NCBI RefSeq assembly: GCF_006443685.1
Contig: NZ_VFYP01000001.1
Location: forward strand, 930,001 to 994,000
Length of the DNA stretch: 64,000 nt
Reading direction: 5' to 3'
Origin: Rhizobium glycinendophyticum
Lineage (GTDB): Bacteria; Pseudomonadota; Alphaproteobacteria; Rhizobiales; Rhizobiaceae
Below, piece after piece: positions 44,398 through 53,278 of the stretch. The notes beneath the pieces are model-generated. The model made no database searches. It had not been told where the DNA came from and saw only the letters and a program-made list of their open reading frames with translations. Position 1 is the stretch's first letter. Every line of letters starts with the position of its first letter. Both the position numbers and the translations under genes were made by a program.

Positions 44398-45003
44398 TTA
44401 GTGACCTCTAATTCCCCGGGCGTCAATCGCCTCGGCAATGCGGTCGGCATCCTTCAACGTCGAAATGATCAGCGGCCCGAGCATGCGCGGCAGCCTGACC
44501 GGAACACCACGTGCCGCATGCGCCTCCTTCAGCGCCTCGTATCGGGCGGCGATTTCGGGCACGAAACGCAAGACGAGACCAAGTGCAAGACCGAGATCGG
44601 CCGCCTTCAAGAGCCCCATCCGCTCCAGCGGCCGTGCCAGATCGGTGATGGCGCCCATGAAGTCGGCGATGGTCGTGCAGGCCGTGACGGCGGCTGCGAG
44701 GAAGAGGATCGCAAGCAGCCGGAGCGTCGTCACAAGCGCTTCGACCGGCGAAAGCAGGAGAAGGTTGACGGCCGCAAGAAACGCGATGGTGAGCAACACC
44801 GGCCTCAGCCGCTTCAAGCCGTCCCACAGCCCGATGCCGGTGGAGACATAGAGGAGGGCGGTGAGGGCCAGCGCCGCGCCGAGCACGAGTGGGGCACTCA
44901 CGAAATAGAGCCCCAGCCCGAAGATCATCAGTCCCAGAAGCTTCGGTTTCACCGGAAGGCGATGCAGCAGGCTCGTGCCCTCCACATGCAGGCTTGTCAG
45001 CAT
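44398..45003 (-). CDS. bioN: ECF transporter transmembrane component BioN
   Basis: The 201-residue EcfT-family membrane protein couples the ATPase to BioY. The characteristic coupling helices include LKAADLGLALGLVLRFVPEI and YEALKEAHAARGVPVRLP, with the Ala-Arg-Gly motif that contacts the ATPase. About five transmembrane helices occupy residues 20-130. Its 5' end overlaps bioM by 7 bases. Confidence 0.92.
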   Translation of the reverse strand: MLTSLHVEGTSLLHRLPVKPKLLGLMIFGLGLYFVSAPLVLGAALALTALLYVSTGIGLWDGLKRLRPVLLTIAFLAAVNLLLLSPVEALVTTLRLLAILFLAAAVTACTTIADFMGAITDLARPLERMGLLKAADLGLALGLVLRFVPEIAARYEALKEAHAARGVPVRLPRMLGPLIISTLKDADRIAEAIDARGIRGH

Positions 45004-45677
45004 CCGGCGATCTCCCGGTAGCGGGCAGTGGCCGCGTCTCCGCTCCCATCGAAGACAAGCGCGCCCTCATGGAAGACCAGCACTCTTGAATAGTCCGCGA
45101 TCAGGTCGAGATCGTGGCTGATGACCACAGCCTGTTCGGCAAGCCCCTCGATCGCCGCCTTCACCCGGGCGCGGTTCCTGAGGTCGAGCTGGTTGGTCGG
45201 CTCGTCGAAGATCACGACATCGGGTCGATTGATGCAGACGGCGGCGAGTGCCGCCAGTTGCAACTCGCCGCCGGAGAGTTCATGCGGCCGCCGCTCCGCA
45301 AGATCGCTGATGCCGAACCGGGCGAGTGTGTCCTCGACCTGCCGGTCGACATCCGGACCCGCCAACCCCCGCGATTTCGGCCCGAGCCCTACATCCTCGC
45401 GGATGAGAGGCAGGATGATCTGATTGCCCGGGTTCTGGAAGATGAACCCGGTCTTCGCCCGCGCCGCCTTTTCGTCGTTCACCGTGTCGAGCCCATCCAG
45501 CGTCACCGCGCCGGAGGAAGGCTTGGCCAGTCCCGCAATCAGCCGGGCGAAACTCGTCTTGCCCGAGCCGTTGAGCCCGATCACGCCGACGCGAGCCTCG
45601 TGAAGCTCAAGCGTCAACGGCTTCAAGGCTGTGCGGTCGCCATACCGAAGGTCGGCCTGTTGGAAACGGATATGCAA
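44997..45677 (-). CDS. bioM: ECF transporter ATPase BioM
   Basis: The 226-residue ABC ATPase has Walker A GLNGSGKTS (about residues 34-42). The Q-loop is FIFQNPGNQIILP, the signature HELSGGELQLAALAAV, Walker B VVIFDEPTNQLDL and H-loop VISHDLDLIA. It powers BioN/BioY biotin import. It is first gene of bioMNY and overlaps bioN by seven bases. A weak BioR-like site lies 27 bases upstream. Confidence 0.94.
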   Translation of the reverse strand: MHIRFQQADLRYGDRTALKPLTLELHEARVGVIGLNGSGKTSFARLIAGLAKPSSGAVTLDGLDTVNDEKAARAKTGFIFQNPGNQIILPLIREDVGLGPKSRGLAGPDVDRQVEDTLARFGISDLAERRPHELSGGELQLAALAAVCINRPDVVIFDEPTNQLDLRNRARVKAAIEGLAEQAVVISHDLDLIADYSRVLVFHEGALVFDGSGDAATARYREIAGC

Positions 45678-45703
45678 GATGGATGGTCTCCGAACTGATC
45701 CGG

Positions 45704-45713
45704 TCTCTATAGA
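45704..45713 (-). promoter_or_regulatory. Weak BioR-like site before bioMNY
   Basis: The minus-strand sequence CTATAGAGAC matches the BioR consensus TTATAGATAA at 7 of 10 positions. A related CATAGAC copy lies next to it (45719-45725 on the + strand). The position, 27 bases before the bioM start, is right, but the match is poor. Confidence 0.25.
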
Positions 45714-45825
45714 CTGTCATAGACAGAGGAGCCAGCCTCAGAGGGGGGTAGGATGGATCAGACCGGCAAGACCCATATCGCCAGTACCCATTGAACAAAC
45801 CACGAACATGTCCTAGCCTCCAGGC

Positions 45826-47013
45826 ATGACGATTCAGATCCCCAATCCGCTGGCGCGAAAGATCTTCCTCGAACGGCAGGGCCTGTCGCGCTCGCCGACG
45901 AAGGCGCTGTCCCGTCAAGGGCTTTACGAGCTGATCCACGATCTCGGCTTTGTCCAGGTCGACAGCATCCAATGGGTTGAGCGAGCGCATCACCAGATCC
46001 TGTTTTCGCGCAATCAGACTTACAGACAGGCTGATCTGACGCATCTGACGGAGAAGGATCGGTCCCTGTTTGAGCATTGGACGCATGATGCCTCGGTGAT
46101 CCCCTCGGAATTTTTTCCCTACTGGAAACACCGCTTCGTCCGCCGCGAGGCGAAGATCATGGAAAACTGGGCGAAGTGGCAGGGGGAGGGCTTCGACAAG
46201 GCCTTCGAGGAAACCTATGTCCGCATCCGTGACCACGGCCCTGTGATGGCCCGTGATGTGAAGGCCGAAGATCACAAGTCCGGCGGCTGGTGGAACTGGC
46301 ATCCGTCGAAAACGGCGCTCGAATTCCTCTGGCACACCGGCAAGCTGTCGATTGCCCGCCGCGAGGGGTTCCAAAAGGTCTACGACCTGTCCGAGCGCGT
46401 CATCCCACAGGAACATCACGCTCGAGAGGTCGATCACGAAACCTTCGTCGACTGGGCCTGCCGGGCCGCACTCACCCGCCTCGGCTTTGCCACATCAGGC
46501 GAGATTGCCGCCTTCTTCGACATCATCACGCCGGATGAGGCCAAGGCGTGGATCACGGCCCATCGCGACGAGTTGGAGGAGGTGTTGCTGGAAACGGTTG
46601 ACGGCAAGCCGCGCGCCTCCTTCGCCTTTGCCGATCAGGTGGCCTCTCTCTTGGAAGCCCCCGAGCCACCCGCCCGCATCCGCGTTTTGTCACCCTTCGA
46701 TCCGCTGATCCGCGACCGCAACCGCACCGAACGTCTCTTCGGTTTCTTCTATCGGATTGAGGTCTTCGTGCCGGAGCCTAAGCGACAATACGGCTACTAC
46801 GTCTTCCCGCTGCTGGAGGGCGACCGCCTGATCGGCCGCATCGATATGAAGGCGGAGCGCAAGGCGGGTATACTGGATGTCCGCCGCCTCTGGCTGGAAC
46901 CGGGCGTGAAACCGAGCGCCGGCCGGCTGGAGAAGCTGCAGGCCGAATTGCAGCGCATCGCCCGTTTCGCCGGAATGGAAAGCGTCCGCCTCCAGGCCGG
47001 TTGGCTCGGCTGA
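45826..47013 (+). CDS. YcaQ-like winged-helix DNA glycosylase family protein
   Basis: The 395-residue protein belongs to the HTH_42/YcaQ family with three winged-helix domains. Characteristic segments are LGFVQVDSIQWVERAHHQILFSR (split, about residues 45-67), HWTHDASVIPSEFFPYW and a C-terminal AERKAGILDVRRLWLEPG. YcaQ of E. coli unhooks interstrand DNA crosslinks, using a Gln-x-Gln/Glu active site. Here the activity is inferred from family only. It starts MTIQIPNPLARKIF and is followed by a GNAT gene after 31 bases. Confidence 0.88.
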   Translation: MTIQIPNPLARKIFLERQGLSRSPTKALSRQGLYELIHDLGFVQVDSIQWVERAHHQILFSRNQTYRQADLTHLTEKDRSLFEHWTHDASVIPSEFFPYWKHRFVRREAKIMENWAKWQGEGFDKAFEETYVRIRDHGPVMARDVKAEDHKSGGWWNWHPSKTALEFLWHTGKLSIARREGFQKVYDLSERVIPQEHHAREVDHETFVDWACRAALTRLGFATSGEIAAFFDIITPDEAKAWITAHRDELEEVLLETVDGKPRASFAFADQVASLLEAPEPPARIRVLSPFDPLIRDRNRTERLFGFFYRIEVFVPEPKRQYGYYVFPLLEGDRLIGRIDMKAERKAGILDVRRLWLEPGVKPSAGRLEKLQAELQRIARFAGMESVRLQAGWLG

Positions 47014-47044
47014 TTCAAGACACTTTCACCAGGAAAGATTTTGC

Positions 47045-47461
47045 ATGATCGACAATAGCGCCTACCGCATCGAAGCCCGCGTGCCCTCCACCGACGACTA
47101 CATGCGCTTGCGCCTGGAAGCCGGCCTCACCCCCTTTTCAAGGGAAGCGGCTGAAAAAGGCCTGCCCAATTCGATCTTCGGCGTCAGCCTGATGTATGGG
47201 AATGAAACGGTCGGCATGGGCCGCATCATCGGCGATGGCGGCTGCTTTTTTCAGGTCACCGACATTGCCATCTTGCCGGAGCATCAGGGCAGGGGGCTTG
47301 CCAAATGGATCATGGCCGCACTGTCCGATTTCATCGCCACCCTGCCGAAGTCAGCCTATGTCAGCCTGATCGCCGACGTGCCGGCCAATCGCCTCTACGC
47401 CCAGTTCGGCTTCGACGAGACGGCGCCGCGGTCCGTGGGCATGGCGCGCAAGGTGGGTTGA
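47045..47461 (+). CDS. GNAT family N-acetyltransferase
   Basis: The 138-residue acetyltransferase begins MIDNSAYRIEARVPSTDDY and has the acetyl-CoA pyrophosphate-binding loop ILPEHQGRGLAKWIM (about residues 77-91). GMGRIIGDGGCFFQVTDIAI precedes it. The substrate is not known. It may be co-transcribed with the YcaQ-like gene upstream; the YcaQ stop is 31 bases away. Confidence 0.88.
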   Translation: MIDNSAYRIEARVPSTDDYMRLRLEAGLTPFSREAAEKGLPNSIFGVSLMYGNETVGMGRIIGDGGCFFQVTDIAILPEHQGRGLAKWIMAALSDFIATLPKSAYVSLIADVPANRLYAQFGFDETAPRSVGMARKVG

Positions 47462-47614
47462 AGCGCCGGCGACCGATCCAACTTTCGCCGCCGTCAAAAA
47501 ATTGCCTGCAACCTTTGGAGTTGTGCATTAGTCGCAACTCACACAGTTCTTTCGCATAACCACCGCCGACGCGCGTCGTGCGGCGACCCGACGAATTTTG
47601 CGAAAGACGGTTTC

Positions 47615-49663
47615 ATGCGGCATTTTTCTCCTGCACGACTCATCTCCTCCGCGCTGCTGCTCAGCTCGGCCTCGGCCTTTTCACAAGCCGCGCTCGCCGC
47701 GGACTTCGGCTGGGAAGCCGTCGCCGATCTTGCGGGCACCACGTCGCGCAGTACGGCGATCAGCGCCGATGGCAGCGTCATCGTCGGTATAATCACGACG
47801 CCGGATCCCATGGGAGATCCCAACGGGGCCGTCACGAGCGGCTTCAGCTGGTCTGCTGAGGATGGTACTTCCGCCCTCGGCGCGCCGATTGGATGGGCAT
47901 CCATGTATGTCGCCGGCATCAATGCCGACGGCACGATGTATGTCGGCAACCTGTTTGGCGGAAACCCGACAGAGGCTTTTCGCGCGTCGATCACCACGGG
48001 TGACATCGATCTTCTCGGCTTCCTGCCGGGCGGGACGGTCTCCCGCGCCACGGCAATCAGCGGAGATGGAAACACTGTCGCGGGATGGGGGAATTCGACG
48101 AATGGCGTTCGGGCCTTCCGCTGGACCTATGATCCAGTCGCGCTCTCCGGCAGCATGCAGGAACTCGGCACGCTTGGCGGCAGCAGTTCGATCGGTAATG
48201 GCATCAGCCGCGATGGCCATGTGATCGTCGGTCATGCCGATACGGCCGCAGGGGTGTCGACGGCGGCCTACTGGGTCGACGCGGGCCCGGCAACCGCGAT
48301 CGGCATCCTGCCCGGCGGCGGCAGCTCTGCGGCCCATGCAGCCAATGCCGATGGCTCTGTTATCGTCGGCGGGTCCGAAGCAGGCGGTGTCTACCGCGCC
48401 TTCCTCTGGGCTGCCTCGACCAATGTCATGGTCAATCTCGGATCACTCGGCGGAGGAGAATCCACCGCCTATGGCGTGAGCGACGACGGCACAGTGGTCG
48501 TTGGTCAGGCGGGCCAGGGCCTCGGCGTCTACAACGGCTTCCGCTGGACGGAAGCGACCGGCATGATCTCCGTCGACGAGTGGCTGCGGCAAAGCGGTGT
48601 CACCCTGACGACCGATGTGACGAACGACGCCACGGCAGTCTCTGCCGATGGCACCATCATTGTCGGTACGCTGCGCGACGGCAAGGCCTATGTCGCCCGT
48701 GGCGCCTCCACCGATCCCAACGGCCCTGGCGCCGGTATCATCGCCGTCGAAGACTATATGCAGAGCTTCAACGGTCTTCCGCGCCACGTGCTCGTGCCCC
48801 AGCAGATCGCCGATCTCGCGATGAACGGCGCCAATTCGTCGCCGATGTTCCATCGCCTCTCGGCTGGCCAGCACGCCCTCTGGGCGACCGGAGACATCGG
48901 CGCGGTGAAGAATGATTTCGGCACCGGGCCGACCGGCACCGGCGAAATCGGCTTTGCCTATGCTCCGACCGACGACCTTACCCTCAGGCTCGGGATAGGC
49001 ACCTCCTATTCGAAGGCCGATCTCGACCTCGACGGTTACAGCCGCGTCAGCGGCAGCTATATCCTGCCGGAGGCCACCATGGCGATCGCGCCCGACGTCT
49101 ATGCCACGCTCACCGGCTATGCCAGCTTCGGCAACCAGTCGATGCGCCGTGCCTATCAGAATGGCCTGGGCAATGATGCTTCGGAGGGCGAGAGCGACAC
49201 CCGCACGCTCGGCTTCCGCGCCCGGCTCGATTGGCTCAACGCTTTCCAGGTCCAGGACACTGCCTTCTCGCCCTATGCCAGCTTCACCCATCTGACCACC
49301 CGGGTCGACGGCTATAGTGAGACCGGCGGTGGCTTTCCCGCCAGCTTCGACGAGGTCAAGGGCTCGTCCAATACCCTTCGTCTCGGCCTCGACGGCCGAT
49401 ATGATCTGACATCGACCATCGCCCTCATCGGCCGCGCCGAAGTCGCCCACCGTTTTGAGGACCAGGCTCCCGACACCTCGGGCGAAATCATCGGCTTTTC
49501 GAGCTTTGATCTTCCTGGTGCGCCCATCGAGCAGAACTGGCTGCGCGGCGGCATCGGTTTCGAGGCAAAGTCCGGCACGCTGGAAAGCCAGGTCATGTTC
49601 AATGCCTCCAGCCAGGAGGAGGGAAGCTACTGGCTGAGCGCCAGCACCCGCGTCATCTTTTGA
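47615..49663 (+). CDS. HAF-repeat autotransporter outer membrane protein
   Basis: The 682-residue protein has a signal peptide (MRHFSPARLISSALLLSSASAFSQAALA, residues 1-28). The passenger (about 30-370) contains six to seven HAF-type repeats with xGGxxSxAxxISxDGxxVVG and AFRWT/AFLWA patterns. A C-terminal autotransporter beta-barrel (about 420-682) follows, starting near HALWATGDIGAVKND and ending in STRVIF. Such proteins are exported and displayed on the outer membrane; this one probably aids surface contact, which is inference. The ATG at 47615 has GAAAGACGG upstream. The next gene is a toxin-antitoxin pair, unrelated in function. Confidence 0.88.
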   Translation: MRHFSPARLISSALLLSSASAFSQAALAADFGWEAVADLAGTTSRSTAISADGSVIVGIITTPDPMGDPNGAVTSGFSWSAEDGTSALGAPIGWASMYVAGINADGTMYVGNLFGGNPTEAFRASITTGDIDLLGFLPGGTVSRATAISGDGNTVAGWGNSTNGVRAFRWTYDPVALSGSMQELGTLGGSSSIGNGISRDGHVIVGHADTAAGVSTAAYWVDAGPATAIGILPGGGSSAAHAANADGSVIVGGSEAGGVYRAFLWAASTNVMVNLGSLGGGESTAYGVSDDGTVVVGQAGQGLGVYNGFRWTEATGMISVDEWLRQSGVTLTTDVTNDATAVSADGTIIVGTLRDGKAYVARGASTDPNGPGAGIIAVEDYMQSFNGLPRHVLVPQQIADLAMNGANSSPMFHRLSAGQHALWATGDIGAVKNDFGTGPTGTGEIGFAYAPTDDLTLRLGIGTSYSKADLDLDGYSRVSGSYILPEATMAIAPDVYATLTGYASFGNQSMRRAYQNGLGNDASEGESDTRTLGFRARLDWLNAFQVQDTAFSPYASFTHLTTRVDGYSETGGGFPASFDEVKGSSNTLRLGLDGRYDLTSTIALIGRAEVAHRFEDQAPDTSGEIIGFSSFDLPGAPIEQNWLRGGIGFEAKSGTLESQVMFNASSQEEGSYWLSASTRVIF

Positions 49664-49694
49664 AGAGGCTGAAGCGGACAGCGTCTTGTAGAAT

Positions 49695-49731
49695 CCTTCA
49701 GATGACATAGATTGATATTGTCATTTGAAGG
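49695..49731 (+). promoter_or_regulatory. 13-bp inverted repeat operator overlapping the antitoxin RBS
   Basis: CCTTCAGATGACA (49695-49707) and TGTCATTTGAAGG (49719-49731) form an inverted repeat with one mismatch and an 11-base spacer. The right arm ends in the Shine-Dalgarno AAGGAGGA (49728-49735) of the GTG start at 49741. It suits autoregulation by the antitoxin-toxin complex and could also fold in the mRNA and hide the ribosome binding site. Confidence 0.65.
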
Positions 49732-49740
49732 AGGACGCAT

Positions 49741-50172
49741 GTGCTGAACTCGCTCGAAGCCTCTCCCACCCCGGTCCCGGTCTCCCAGGGATTTTCGGTC
49801 GAAGCCGACCGCAAGCGCCTTTCAGCGACCGCGCTGAAAGCCTTCCGCCGCCTCATGACGCAGTGGGACCTGACCAGCCAGCAGGCCGCAGCCCTTCTCG
49901 GAGTGTCGCTTAGCACCTGGGAACGGCTGAAGCCGGAGACGGTGTCGAAGACCCTCAGCCAGGACCAGATGACCAGGATCTCCGTTCTCACGGGCATCTA
50001 CAAGGCGCTGCATCTGCTCTTCGTCGACGCCATGGCCGACCGCTGGCCGAGCCTCGAAAACACCGGCCCCCTTTTTGATCGTCGTAGCCCGATCGCTGCC
50101 ATGATCGAAGGCGGCATTCCCCACATGCTCGAGGTTCGCCGCTATCTCGACGCGGTGCGTGGGGGAAACTGA
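49741..50172 (+). CDS. Xre/MbcA/ParS-type antitoxin
   Basis: The 143-residue protein has a helix-turn-helix (LTSQQAAALLGVSLSTWERL, about residues 44-63). A C-terminal toxin-binding domain follows, with LTGIYKALHLLFVDAMADRW (about 80-99) and PIAAMIEGGIPHMLEVRRYL (about 116-135). This is the Xre/MbcA/ParS antitoxin of RES toxin pairs. The start is a GTG with a strong AAGGAGGA; the ATG two bases upstream is out of frame and closed. The toxin gene begins at the next base after the stop codon. Confidence 0.9.
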   Translation: MLNSLEASPTPVPVSQGFSVEADRKRLSATALKAFRRLMTQWDLTSQQAAALLGVSLSTWERLKPETVSKTLSQDQMTRISVLTGIYKALHLLFVDAMADRWPSLENTGPLFDRRSPIAAMIEGGIPHMLEVRRYLDAVRGGN

Positions 50173-50871
50173 GTGGAACTCGCCGGCGTCCCGGTGTCGA
50201 TGCTCGCATTTTCCCGGACGGTCCGGCTGGTCTCCACGGCCAGACTGCGGGCCCCCGTGCTCGAACCTCTCGTCGATACGACGGACGAGCTGCAGCAACT
50301 GGCCGAGATCGAGGCCGCCACATCGCATCGCCTGCAGGCTGAGACGCGGGGGATTTCCGGTCTTGATGCCCGCGAGCTCGTCTATGACGTACCGCATGCA
50401 CATTTTATCAATGCCAGCTTCGCCTATGCCAAGCCGCGCGAGCCGAACCGCTTCAATGGCGAGCTGCGCGGTGCCTGGTATGCGGCGCTGGAGGTAAAGA
50501 CCTGCTTTGCGGAAATCAGCTTTCACATGACCGAATTCCTCGCCCGCACCGGCGTCTTCGAAGCGGTCGCCGACTACGCGGAAATGTATTGCAGCGTATC
50601 GGGAGAGTTTCTGGATCTGCGGGATCAAACAGCGCATCCGGCTCTGTCACCGGACAAGTCTATCGGATATTCGCAAGGCAATCGGCTGGCACTGGAGGCG
50701 AGACGCGCGGGCCTGAACGGCATCATCTATCCCTCGGTCCGCCACCCAGGTGGCACCTGCTTGGCCATCCTGCGGCCCGCCGCCGTCCAGTCCGTCCGCC
50801 AGGGTGATGTCTGGCGATTGTCCTGGAAGGGCGGACCGGAGCCAGTGGTCGAGGGACCGATCGCGACCTGA
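50173..50871 (+). CDS. RES-domain toxin (NAD-degrading type)
   Basis: The 232-residue protein has the RES domain. The defining Arg, Glu and Ser appear in order as RFNGELRGAWYAALEVKTC (Arg and downstream Tyr), FAEISFHMTEF (Glu) and GLNGIIYPSVRHPGGTC (Ser). RES toxins such as MbcT and the ParT type break down NAD+ or modify a metabolic enzyme, stopping growth unless the antitoxin is present. The start is GTG at 50173, immediately after the antitoxin TGA, so translation is coupled. The protein is longer than MbcT (about 190 residues) at its N terminus. Confidence 0.9.
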   Translation: MELAGVPVSMLAFSRTVRLVSTARLRAPVLEPLVDTTDELQQLAEIEAATSHRLQAETRGISGLDARELVYDVPHAHFINASFAYAKPREPNRFNGELRGAWYAALEVKTCFAEISFHMTEFLARTGVFEAVADYAEMYCSVSGEFLDLRDQTAHPALSPDKSIGYSQGNRLALEARRAGLNGIIYPSVRHPGGTCLAILRPAAVQSVRQGDVWRLSWKGGPEPVVEGPIAT

Positions 50872-50898
50872 AGCTTCGGCGAACGACGAGCTCTGCCC

Positions 50899-51999
50899 TC
50901 AGACGATCTCCGTCCCTGAGATCTGAATGCCAAACCCTTCAAGCCCGACATAATGCCGCTCGCGTGAAGCCATAAGCCGGATCGAATTGACGCCCAGATC
51001 TTTGAGAATCTGCGCACCAAGTCCGATTTCCAGCCACTCGCTTTCACGCGCCTGCGCCTCGCTATGCGCCTCGCGATCATGTTTGCCACTACGGGCCGTA
51101 GTGGAAACGCCGACCCCGACCGAACCCTCGCGCAGGTAAACGACAACGCCGCGGCCCTTGTCGGCGATCCGCTTCATGACGCCGTCGATCTGCCGGTTAG
51201 AGCCGAACACGTCGCGCCCGACATCTTCGAGATGCAGGCGCACCGGAATGTCCTCGCCGTCTCTGATATCGCCGAAGACCACCGCCAGGTGCTGCATCGG
51301 GTCCCAGGGCAGGGAATAGGCATAGGCCTTGGCCGGACCATAAGGCGTCTGGATGTCGAACTTCGACTTGAGCTCGATCAGCGTTTCCTTGCGCTGCCGA
51401 TAGGCGATGAGATCGGCGACCGAGACCTGTTTCAGTCCGTTCTGCTCGGCAAAGGCCGCCACCTGCGGCCCGCGCATCACGGTGCCGTCGTCATTGACCA
51501 GCTCCGAGATCACGCCGATCGGTGGCAGGCCCGCCATGTTACAGAGGTCTACGGCCGCTTCCGTATGGCCCGAGCGCATCAACACGCCACCCTCGCGAGC
51601 GACCAGCGGAAAGATGTGGCCTGGCCGGACAAAATCGGAGGCGCCGACATTGGGGTTGGCGAGATTGCGCACGGTCAGTGTGCGGTCATCGGCGGAAATG
51701 CCCGTCGAGGTGCCGTGTTTGAAATCGACCGAGACGGTGAAGGCCGTGGTATGCGCACTGTCGTTTTCCGCCACCATAGCCGAGAGGTTCAGCCGTTTCG
51801 CCTCTTCCTTCGGCATCGGGGCGCAGACGATGCCCGAGGTGTGGCGCACGATGAAGGCCATCTTTTCCGGCGTGCAATGCACGGCAGCGACGATCAGGTC
51901 GCCCTCGTTCTCGCGCCCGTCATCATCCATGACCACCACGATTTCGCCCGCCTCGAAGGCGCGCAAGGCCTCGACGACACGTTTCTGGTCATAGCTCAT
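50899..51999 (-). CDS. ribB: 3,4-dihydroxy-2-butanone-4-phosphate synthase with degenerate GTP-cyclohydrolase-like domain
   Basis: The 366-residue protein makes the four-carbon precursor of riboflavin from ribulose 5-phosphate. The DHBP synthase half (1-205) is intact: DDDGRENEGDLIVAA, RHTSGIVCAPM, HTTAFTVSVDF and RPGHIFPLVAREGGVL. The second half (206-366) resembles GTP cyclohydrolase II but lacks its zinc Cys triad: the expected CLTGD...CDCG region reads LEDVGRDVFGSNRQIDGV. It is therefore a RibBX-like variant, and GTP cyclohydrolase must come from elsewhere. It lies next to aroC on the same strand. Confidence 0.92.
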   Translation of the reverse strand: MSYDQKRVVEALRAFEAGEIVVVMDDDGRENEGDLIVAAVHCTPEKMAFIVRHTSGIVCAPMPKEEAKRLNLSAMVAENDSAHTTAFTVSVDFKHGTSTGISADDRTLTVRNLANPNVGASDFVRPGHIFPLVAREGGVLMRSGHTEAAVDLCNMAGLPPIGVISELVNDDGTVMRGPQVAAFAEQNGLKQVSVADLIAYRQRKETLIELKSKFDIQTPYGPAKAYAYSLPWDPMQHLAVVFGDIRDGEDIPVRLHLEDVGRDVFGSNRQIDGVMKRIADKGRGVVVYLREGSVGVGVSTTARSGKHDREAHSEAQARESEWLEIGLGAQILKDLGVNSIRLMASRERHYVGLEGFGIQISGTEIV

Positions 52000-52008
52000 G
52001 CGACGTCC

Positions 52009-53103
52009 TCACCTTATACGGTTGTTCTGGCCACGGTCTCTCAACATATGATCGAGAATGATGCAGGCGAGCATCGCCTCGCCCACCGGCACGGCGCGAA
52101 TGCCGACGCAGGGGTCGTGCCGGCCCTTGGTGCGCACATCGACATTGTTGCCGTCCGAATCGATCGACTGGCGCTCGGTCAGGATCGAGGAGGTCGGCTT
52201 GATTGCGAAACGCGCGACGATCGGCTCGCCCGTCGAGATACCGCCCAGGACGCCGCCGGCATGGTTCGACAGGAAGATCGGTTTGCCGTCATTGCCCATG
52301 CGCATCTCGTCGGCGTTTTCCTCGCCGGTGATCTCGGCCGCCTGGAAGCCGTTGCCGACCTCGACGCCCTTGACCGCGTTGATCGACATCAGGCCGGAGG
52401 CGATGTCCTGGTCGAGCTTGCCGTAGACCGGCGCTCCGATCCCGGCCGGCACGCCTTCGGCGACCACCTCGATCACGGCGCCGATGGAAGAGCCTGCCTT
52501 GCGGATGCCGTCGAGATAGTCCTCGAAAACCGGAACCATCGCCGCATCCGGGCAGAAGAACGGGTTCTGGTCGACCTGCGCCCAATCCCAGTTGTCACGG
52601 TTGATCTTGTGCGTTCCGATCTGCACCAGCGCGCCGCGGATGGTGACGCCGGGCATGGCGAGCCGTGCCAGCGCACCGGCGGCAACACGCGCGGCGGTTT
52701 CGCGAGCGGACGAGCGGCCGCCGCCGCGATAGTCACGGATCCCGTATTTCAGATCGTAGGTATAGTCGGCATGGCCGGGGCGATAACGCTTGGCGATCTC
52801 GCCGTAATCCTTCGAACGCTGGTCGGTGTTTTCGATGAACAGACACACCGGCGTGCCGGTGGTGATCATCGATCCGTCTTCCTGTGGCATGACGCCGGAG
52901 AGCACCTTGACGATGTCGTCCTCGCGCCGCTGGGTGACGAAGCGCGACTGGCCGGGCTTGCGCTTGTCCATGAAGACCTGGAGGTCCTCCTGTCTGAACT
53001 GAACACCCGGAGGGCAGCCGTCGACGACCGCGCCGAGCGCCGGGCCGTGGCTTTCGCCCCAGGTGGTGACGCGGAAGAGATGACCGAAGGTATTGTGAGA
53101 CAT
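52009..53103 (-). CDS. aroC: Chorismate synthase
   Basis: The 364-residue FMN-dependent enzyme converts EPSP to chorismate, the last common step of aromatic amino acid synthesis. It begins [41 protein letters not shown] and [20 protein letters not shown], with FMN contacts, are standard signatures. The ATG at 53103 is chosen because family proteins begin Met-Ser-x-Asn. ribB follows 9 bases downstream on the same strand. Confidence 0.96.
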   Translation of the reverse strand: MSHNTFGHLFRVTTWGESHGPALGAVVDGCPPGVQFRQEDLQVFMDKRKPGQSRFVTQRREDDIVKVLSGVMPQEDGSMITTGTPVCLFIENTDQRSKDYGEIAKRYRPGHADYTYDLKYGIRDYRGGGRSSARETAARVAAGALARLAMPGVTIRGALVQIGTHKINRDNWDWAQVDQNPFFCPDAAMVPVFEDYLDGIRKAGSSIGAVIEVVAEGVPAGIGAPVYGKLDQDIASGLMSINAVKGVEVGNGFQAAEITGEENADEMRMGNDGKPIFLSNHAGGVLGGISTGEPIVARFAIKPTSSILTERQSIDSDGNNVDVRTKGRHDPCVGIRAVPVGEAMLACIILDHMLRDRGQNNRIR

Positions 53104-53278
53104 GGACTGAAGAACCACTCATTTCCACCCGCCGGACCGTCTCCCAGCGGGGCTTGCCTTGGATGGCGACACTCATAGAGCAAATGGTCGAAGTCTGTGA
53201 AGCGCTTTCACGCGCAACGGCGCCGAAAACGCCCAGACGCAGTGTCCGTGCGGGAAAGACAGGCACGGATGCCAGCAG

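Noticed and set aside
51064..53178. Long plus-strand frame across ribB and aroC
   Set aside because: It spans two oppositely oriented known genes and shows no conserved motif.
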